The notes beneath the pieces were generated by a model. The model saw nothing but the letters and a program-made list of their open reading frames with translations. It had not been told where the DNA came from and made no database searches. Source: Gnetum montanum (Eukaryota > Streptophyta > Gnetopsida > Gnetales > Gnetaceae). From it: a stretch of DNA of 64,000 nucleotides. The number at the start of each line of letters is the position of its first letter. The stretch's first letter is position 1. This document shows, piece by piece, positions 56,760-64,000 of this stretch. Where the stretch lies: contig MNCI01022655.1 of the NCBI GenBank assembly GCA_015680685.1, forward strand, positions 650,236-714,235, in the 5' to 3' direction. The position numbers and the translations under genes were made by a program.

Positions 56760-58636
56760 ATTATCTACAACATTCATAACTTGTACATATGAATTCATGC
56801 TATTTGTAGAAGTTATATAAAATTGTGAAACCATTACCGCATGTGAATTTTGAATTAAATACCTTTTGTAAGCCATATGTATTTGGTAAGCATGTAAGAA
56901 TAAAATTCCTAAGAAATCATGAAAAAAAATAGAAGCTAGAGATTATTCATTGCAATATTGGTTCTTATAGCATCATGAAATCAATAGGTGGATTAAAATC
57001 ATCTGAATAATTATTTTAGGTGGATATTTTATATTCAAATTTATAATTACAAACATTAATAACAAAGGCATCTGACATTATTTAATTGATATATTCATGG
57101 TCATAGTAATAATTGTAATGATGGTATGATTTATAATAAAAAAGATTTTGGATAGAAATCGTAAGGTTTTGATAATTTTTTCAATCATGAGATGGATTAG
57201 TTTGGGATTTGTTGATGAATTTTGATGATCAGTAGTTGGTGTCCCATCAATAGTGTTGATTTTTTGCTGAAGATGATAGTGTTTATCATATATGTTATCT
57301 AAAAATGCTAAAAAAATGTCATGTATTATAAACATGTCTTGCATGGACATTATGAGGAATAAACATGTGATGACAGTGTTAGGGAATATTGATGTTTCGA
57401 GACTAAGATAGTGAAATGGTCGTAAGGTTTAGATGTATAGCAAACATGGTAAAAAGATATTTAGGATTTGGTTAATATTAAATGAGAAGATGAGAATGGG
57501 TTTTAACATTGTTGGGATGAAATAGAAGATAAGTTTTCATAACTTTTCTATCACTAGTAACATGATACTTTATTGTTAATGTTTATTATGATAATATTTT
57601 ATGTTATGTGATATGTTGAATTACTTTGTGAAATGGATATAATGATGTGTGTCTTGTGAAAATTTGAGATTATGTAAAAAAATTATTAATATTTAAAGGT
57701 TAAGATGTTGAAAAGATACTAAGGCATGGAATCATGACTAAGATGGTGCAAAAGTACTAAGGCATAAAAATCAAGATGAAATTGAGAAAGATGATTTATG
57801 TTGCCAAAAGTCTTGAGGTACTAAGGCCAAAATTGTTGAGAAGCTAGAGTCTAAAAGTCTTGAGGCTCAATAGCCAAGAATGAAATTGTGATGATGATTT
57901 GAGTTAAATGGGAATGACTTATATGGGTTTGTGTGGACTTGGTGGTGGTGGAATGAGGGAGATTTTTTATTTGAATACATAATGATTTGATTATGTGTTA
58001 CATGGTATTTATTATGATTGCTTAGATTGTATTTTGATTGTTGTACAAGATAATTATTGTAGTGTGAAAACTCTAACTCTATGATCTTGTCTCTAAGTCA
58101 TGCATGAAAGTGATTATAATTTTTTCTTACTTAATCATGTAGATTGATATTTTCTATTTATAGATGGAGCTAGATAATTTGGAGCACTACCCTTGGAGAA
58201 TCCATGAAATAACATTAGGCTTGCATATGATTGTATTAAACTTGTAAATTGTTTTGCTATTAGATCATGTTGTAGATTGAAATTTATTTGTTGAAAATTA
58301 TCTTATTATTTCCTTGAAATATATGATAGGTCTATATATGATAATCATGTGATAACTATTGGTATTATTTTAGTAGAAAGTCATGTGTTTGGATGCTTAT
58401 AGTTATTATGTTTAGAATGCTTGTCTATAGGCACTAAGATTTATTATTATGCATGCCTTGTATAGAGGATAGATCTATAGACTTGAAGTTTGGGGCTTTT
58501 GACAGTGGTAAACTTATGTCCTATTTCTATGCCCCTTGAGCTTATGATGGTATTTTTGATTATGACCTTTGATCATATGTCCTTATAAACTTAACTACAT
58601 AAGTTAAGGTTGACCTTATGATGGTATTTTTTGTTA
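56760..58636. other. AT-rich, no gene recognised
   Basis: Repeated phrases AGATACTAAGGCATGGAATC and AGTACTAAGGCATAAAAATC occur near 57,710-57,880. No coding motif. Confidence 0.45.
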
Positions 58637-58639
58637 TGA

Positions 58640-58795
58640 AGGATGTTAAAACTTGAAATAAGTGAAACATAGGTACACCTTATGATAGATAGTCCAGTTA
58701 GAGCTTTATATAACTAAGCATTGCCCACTCAAATCGAACCCATGACTTAGAGTTCCAAACCAAATATCTTACCACTAGGCTAATATCTTATTATT
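58640..58795 (-). repeat. tRNA-derived SINE, best-preserved head
   Basis: On the minus strand the head reads TTAGCCTAGTGGTAAGATA and then CATGGGTTCGATTTG, close to the polymerase III A- and B-box consensus, with tRNA-like spacing. Confidence 0.75.
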
Positions 58796-58817
58796 GGTAT
58801 TTTTGGTTGTGGTGTGT

Positions 58818-58953
58818 TGGAATCCAAAATAATTGAAACATAGGTACACCCCAAGATTTATAAAAGTTTATAACTTAGTGCTACCATGTAGAGTCAAACC
58901 TATAACCTAGGGTTACTAGGCCAAGACCCATACCACTAGCCTAACACCTCATT
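58818..58953 (-). repeat. tRNA-derived SINE, adjacent copy
   Basis: Same family and strand as the previous copy: GAGGTGTTAGGCTAGTGGTA head; tail ends AATTATTTTGGATTCC. Confidence 0.7.
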
Positions 58954-58959
58954 AGTATT

Positions 58960-59555
58960 TTCGTTATGATCTTTGATCATATGTTCTTATTATCTTAAAG
59001 TTATAAGTTAAGGTTGTTTTATTTATACATAATATCTTGCTAGCCTTATGTATATTAGTGGGTATAAATACAATGTTAGTAATGTCACACCATTTATAAT
59101 TTGACATTTATCAAAGTAAAATTTCTCCTTTAAGAGATTTGAGTTCATATTTTGTATGTCACAATGTTAGTTTTTTATAACAACTTGTGATCTACTCATT
59201 TTTAAAACCTTTATTTTCTTTACTAAAAATTAATTTTATCTCTCTAATCCTATTATTGGTGTTTTGAAGCAAGGATGTAATGCACTTTATGTTTGGTTCT
59301 TTTGTTCAGGAACCAACATATCATTGATGTGGATGTATTGTTATTATTTTTTAGTAAAAGTTTTTGGTTTTTGGGCATCTATCATAATGATCTTCCCCTC
59401 ACTAATATCCATGGTCACAATGAATTTAAAAATAGAATATACAAATAGAAAAACATGGTTTAATAAATATCATTTTCTATTTCATCATTGGCTTTATCAT
59501 ATATCTCTCACTTTAAATAGTAATATTATATTATAGTTCAATGTTTAGATGTGGT
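58960..59555. other. AT-rich, no gene recognised
   Basis: Hydrophobic short open frames only. No motif. Confidence 0.4.
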
Positions 59556-59880
59556 AGAAATATGAATGCTTAGATAAATGTTGAATGTTACTAAAAGAGA
59601 TAAATTGTATAATATAGACATTAGACAAATACTTGGATAGCTCCAATTTCAAATAAGTTACAAGAATGGTAGCTTAGATAAATTGGACATGTGGAAAGAA
59701 GATTGAATAATGAGCCTATATAAAAATGTTGCTACATAACTATTCTATGAAAGCTTGCAAACAGAAGACAAATAAAAACATGGGAAAAAACATTAGTAAA
59801 GGAACTTAGTAGGGATCTTGGTAATATAAGTATTGAGCCTCTAGGTAATGATCATTTACCAAGTTCTTTATAGTCATTTT
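59540..59880 (+). pseudogene. RTE-like LINE C-terminal remnant
   Basis: The plus strand reads MFRCGRNMNA, then WIAPISNKLQEW, IGHVERRLNNEPI and RRQIKTWEKTLVKELSRDLG with stops between, the C-terminal signature of RTE-type non-LTR retrotransposons (WFGHVxRR, P..K, GRPKxTW). A short fragment. Confidence 0.65.
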
Positions 59881-60920
59881 CAAACATGGAGAATTTATTT
59901 ATATTTTATATAATGCTTAAACATTTCTACATATCATTCATATAGAGATACAATTAGGCATTACTTGACTAGCTTCAAGCTTGTATATAGAACTTCTTAA
60001 AGGGTATTCGTAAAACCATTAGGTCTTTCCTTTTTGTTATTATCCTTGAATCTTCTTTGTCATTAAAGGGATATGTTGTATTTTTTAATGATGTACTCTA
60101 TTTTTTATTCTTAATATAATTTTATTTTTGAGATTCAACATACTCCATTAAATAGATAAGGACATTGCTTTATAAAAAGGTTAAAAACTGATAAGATCTT
60201 CTACAACTAGCTCAATTATGTTGCTAGGTCATCACCTTATCTATGACTCATCTAAAGGTCATATTCTTGGAGGTAAGTTTAAGAATCTATTCAAGTACTA
60301 ATAAATAATGGTGAACTCAAGAGTTTATTGCTTCTTGCCTTAACATTCCAATTCCTCCCTTGATCAATATTTGTCATCTATCCATTGTTGGTATATTTGA
60401 AGAACATCCTTGCTTTCTAACTTAATGTAAAACCACACAGAGTACCAACTTCGCTTTTATTGACAATAGAAATATACTTATAAAAACTTGATAACCTCAA
60501 CTCATACAGAGATAATGAGAGAAGGTTTATGCATAGATGAGATTTCTTAAGTAACTCTAATGTTGAGAGAGGATTCCCAACTTTGGTTATACAAATGAAA
60601 TAGGAACAAAAATACAAAGATATAAAGAGAAATGAGAGAATTGATTAGTTACCTAAAGGGAGATTAGTAATTAGGTAGCACTAAAACATGGATTTCATAC
60701 TATCCTCCTCAAGTATTAAGGAGATGAAGGCTCAACATCTCTATTTGTGAAAATATAGGATACATTTAGTGGAAGAAAAGTGGCCAATAATGGGCCTAAA
60801 AAGTATTCATTTTCTAGAACATGTGACCTATATGTATTCATCTTCTAGATAAGATTCTTCTAAAAAAAATACTTCAAAGTCTCTTTTATTTAGAAGGATG
60901 CATTTAAGATCTTCATTGTT
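59881..60920. other. AT-rich, no gene recognised
   Basis: I see no coding motif or repeat worth naming. Confidence 0.4.
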
Positions 60921-61078
60921 GGAATGCTGGAAGTCAAAATAAGTGAAACATAGGTACACCCCAAGATATATAGTGCAATTAAAACTCTATATAACTTTGC
61001 ATTGCCCATTGAAATTGATCCAATGACTAGAGCTTTTAAATCATGTATTTTACCACTAAGCTAAAACCTCATTGTTGA
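60921..61078 (-). repeat. tRNA-derived SINE copy
   Basis: Minus-strand head GAGGTTTTAGCTTAGTGGTAAAAT, B-box zone TCATTGGATCAATTTC, tail ACTTATTTTGACTTCC. Confidence 0.7.
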
Positions 61079-61084
61079 AATTGT

Positions 61085-62445
61085 TTTCCAAATGTTATGT
61101 GGTGATGATAGGTGTTGATCTTTTTTGAGGATTGTTGAACTTAGAAGGAGGAGAAGGATGAATAAGTTCCCCAAATAAAAATTTACAGTCGCAAAAACCA
61201 CAACCAAATTTAATGTGGTTCCCCAACTTAGGTAGTCCACACTTAGAGGGTAGTTTATTTGCACACCTCTAGACTTTGTTTCTCTGAAATGTCATTTGAA
61301 GGGCACCACACCTTTACAAGCTCTAAGCTCCACTCTAGAGTGATTTTTTGCAATGAATCCACTCAACTTCATAAGGTTTTGATAAAATTAGAATGTGGTT
61401 TCGAAGATCGCACAACCTTTACAACTTAGCTCTACTTTAGAGTGCTTTGTTGTAACACCAATGCTCAATCCTGTAGGATCTTGAAAAGCTTAAGTAAGAT
61501 ACCTTCTCGCAAGAAGCACATCAACCTCGTAGGGAAACAAAAGAGAACAACAATCACAAGGAAAGAATGCAACTAAGTTTGTTGATCCTTTTACTTTGAG
61601 GTACAGCTCACTTGACCAATTACAACAGATAAAAGATTGTACAATGAGGAACAACAATGATTGCTTGATGAATACAATTGATAGTACACAATGCTTGCAC
61701 ATTTCCAAATGAGACTAAGATCTTCTTATAGCCAATATGTTTTTGAAATTACCTCAAAATTCATGCAATATCTAACTAATAATCATTGGAGACATCTTCT
61801 CTGAGATTGCAACATCTTTCTACATTAGACCTTCATTCGAGAGAGACATCTTTTCTTTAGGAAAGACAAATTTGTAGAGATGTCTTTAGGAAGTCTTCTT
61901 TCTCACTAGAAAGACATCTACTATTTTTTAGAGATGTCTTTATCTATTTAGTCTTTAGCTTGACCAAGATTTCTTTGTCATTAGGGAGATGTCTTTCTTT
62001 GGTAGTAGATGTCTATTGTTTCTTGAAGATGTCTTTTCTAAAACTCCTTCTTCTCGACCAGGATATCTACTATTTCTTGGAGATGTCTTTCTTCACTTTG
62101 AGATTCTTGGTCCTTATCCTTGATCATCAGAGTTTCATTTTGAAATCTTCTTTTCTCATCCATGCTTCTTCAACTCCCACATACATTCCTAAGACTTTGA
62201 TGATGTCTTTCTTGTTAGAGCTCTCCTCTTGTCTAAACCAGTTTGTTCCTTGTCATCAATGTAGGCTTCATCTTGGTCTCTTGAAATATTCATTTTGATA
62301 TTACTTTGTAGGTATCATCTCATCTTCTTCTTGTGTCTCCAATGTACTTTGTCCTACAAGCACAATAGTCACACAAACATTCCTGTACTTCATTTTTCTT
62401 AACATTTTGACATACCAAAAGGTCAACAATCTTCCCCTTTTTCGT
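61085..62445 (-). repeat. Possible Ty1/copia-type LTR with polypurine tract
   Basis: On the minus strand AAAAAGGGGAAGAT directly precedes TGTTGACCTTTTGG near 62,430, the usual look of a copia polypurine tract and LTR start. The body carries degenerate AGATGTCTTTC words on the plus strand (61,790-62,100). I could not find the other end or a partner LTR, so the extent is a guess. Confidence 0.35.
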
Positions 62446-63055
62446 GATGTTCAAAACTTAAGAAAATGGATTAGTTGACATGTAAATATCTAAATACTCT
62501 CCCATTTTTTGAACAACATCAAAAAGGATAAAGCACATAAAGAGATATCATAAAAGAACAACATCATATAGTATGCATGACCAATAAAAGAACAACTCTC
62601 CCCTTTGTTGGATAGCAATAGAAAGGATAGTGTACAAAAATGAAGACATATAAATTTCAATATTGTTTATGATATTAGTTTAAATATATCCACCAGATCC
62701 CAATGGTGCTCAATCATAGTCATTAAAACATATATCTCATGATTCTATGCTCATCCAATATTCTCTTACTTGTAAAACATCAATAAAAGGATAAGGAATA
62801 GTAATTTCATGCTAGGTAAGTAAAAACATGCATATTCAACTTTTAAGACAAAGCAACGCATCAAACACAACCAATCATCTTTTTATCTAAAAACAAAATT
62901 CATAAACTAATATATGATAATCATGTTGATAGAAAAATATATTTATATACCTCATTTCTTACCCCAAAGAAATCATGAACACCAAATCATCATTGAATAC
63001 TTTATGATGAGACATGAAATTGCTCATATTGCTGGAGGTTGTGTTAAGGCATCCA
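62446..63055. other. AT-rich, no gene recognised
   Basis: If the copia reading is right, the left part is the end of that element's internal region. No coding motif is visible. Confidence 0.35.
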
Positions 63056-63959
63056 TGTTATATCATAGGTCGCAATATCGCGTATGCGATATATCATGGG
63101 CCGCGATATATCATGGGTCACGATATCGCGTATGCGATATATCATGGGTCGCGATATCGCGTACACGATATCGCAATCAGCCACAATTTCTATAAATAAG
63201 AGGTGGCTCTCCCTCATTTGCATCCCAGTTTTAGAGTAGTGAAGCTCTGGCAGTTTGATCCCTCCAGAGTTAGATTTTTTCCCGTGTTTGCCCGCAGTGT
63301 GGTGAATGTAATTGTATGGTGTCTTTATTCGAGTGTGTCGTACTTGGACACGCACATGATTAGCAATAAAGATCGAGATTACTTCATCATTGCAGCATTC
63401 ACTTAGTTTATTTAGTTGTTATTTATTTAATGTTATTTATTGCTTTCGTAGCACAGTGTGAGTACGACTTGATTACGAGCATTTAAGTGTGACTACTTGG
63501 TAGCCCAGTGGTGTAGCCAGGACCTGCGCTTGGTAATCCCAGTGGTGTATTTGGGATCTACACTTGGTAATCCTAGTGGCGTACCTAGGAGCTACGCTTG
63601 GTAGTCCCAGTGGTAGTTGTGCACGAAGTCCAAGATGTATACGGTTGATCAAGGAATCGGTTGCTTGTCGCACTTAGGCTAGATTATATTTTCTTTACCC
63701 TTTCCCTCTTAGCTTAGTTTAGTTAATATTATTTTCCACTACATTCAGGAGTAGCATTAGATTAGAACACATCATACACCTCATCTAGACTAAACCATAC
63801 GTGACATATGCAATACTAGTCTTGGTGGGAAGACAGCGAACTACGACCTAAGGCTAACTATCTAGGTGCCACAACTAGTCCATCTGCAGAGTTCAATCGG
63901 ATCGTGCATGCGATGCTCGTTTCGTATGGTTGAGTGTAGAGGTACCTCGCCACTCATCA
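63056..63959 (+). repeat. LTR copy C (5' LTR of an element running off the window)
   Basis: Same family as 2,883-3,695 and 6,398-7,192. It has a dense cluster of GCGATATCGC and CGATATATC words (63,065-63,175), TATAAATAAGAGGTGGC at about 63,190, four tandem TTGGTAATCCCAGTGG-type units of about 35 bp (63,495-63,615), and the end CTCATCA. The exact start is uncertain. A primer binding site follows, so this copy is a true 5' LTR rather than solo. Confidence 0.75.
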
Positions 63960-63980
63960 TAGGCGTCGTTGCCGGGGATG
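63960..63980 (+). other. Primer binding site after LTR C
   Basis: TAGGCGTCGTTGCCGGGGATG closely resembles TGGCGCCGTTGCCGGGGA, the common plant Ty3/gypsy primer binding site. It shows that this LTR family belongs to a Ty3/gypsy element different from E1/E2, whose site differs. Confidence 0.7.
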
Positions 63981-64000
63981 GTGCTAGTTATCTAGATTAG

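Noticed and set aside
57078-57350. Minus-strand frame of 90 codons rich in Ile and His
   Set aside because: AT-rich low-complexity composition and no recognisable motif.
58640-58795. tRNA gene
   Set aside because: A and B boxes are present, but no cloverleaf with matching acceptor stem can be drawn, and the body is a repeated SINE.

Overview
The window is repeat-dominated nuclear DNA of a land plant with a large genome. The evidence is plant Ty3/gypsy elements of the Tat/Ogre type, LINE, hAT and SINE remnants, GT-AG introns and a plant NPF-type transporter pseudogene. A gymnosperm is a reasonable guess, but nothing here proves it. I found no intact host gene.

Layout. 1-12.2 kb holds a decayed Ty3/gypsy integrase, an LTR-like sequence, two SINEs, a LINE split by a solo LTR, an unidentified GC-richer stretch and a hAT C-terminal remnant. 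12,259-30,541 is element E1, a complete but decayed LTR retrotransposon of 18.3 kb with 5-bp target duplications. 30.5-34.2 kb holds short repeats, a broken NPF transporter gene and the 3' part of a hAT transposase gene. 34,173-51,857 is element E2, same family and orientation, 17.7 kb, inserted into an exon of that hAT gene, whose 5' part continues at 51,858-53,760. 54.0-64.0 kb holds a large inverted repeat, an AT-rich minisatellite, five more SINE pieces, a LINE tail, a possible copia-type LTR and, at the right edge, an LTR plus primer binding site of a further element.

The main discovery is inside E1 and E2. Both have LTR - leader - gag-protease - about 6 kb - reverse transcriptase-RNase H-second RNase H-integrase - LTR. 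The interval between protease and reverse transcriptase carries, on the opposite strand, an eight-exon gene for a protein of about 1,074 residues. Exon lengths match exactly in five of eight exons and differ by multiples of three in two more. All introns have GT-AG borders except one mutated donor. Its exon 2 resembles the FCP1/NIF (HAD-type) phosphatase fold with a degenerate active site. A TATA box lies upstream of its start in E2. Antisense introns survive retrotransposition because the genomic RNA is the other strand. A splice acceptor just before the reverse transcriptase region suggests that the whole antisense gene sits in a sense-strand intron, as in Ogre-type elements.

The noncoding parts of both elements (LTR U3, leader, intron 1 and upstream region of the antisense gene) are packed with TACGC-type motifs, including the perfect palindrome GCGTATACGC. 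A second set of formulaic repeats ending in TAAACT marks the three other spacers. A self-encoded DNA-binding or anti-silencing regulator acting on these motifs is a testable hypothesis. Both copies are decayed, mostly by C-to-T changes that make CAA, CAG or CGA into stops, as expected for methylated plant DNA.
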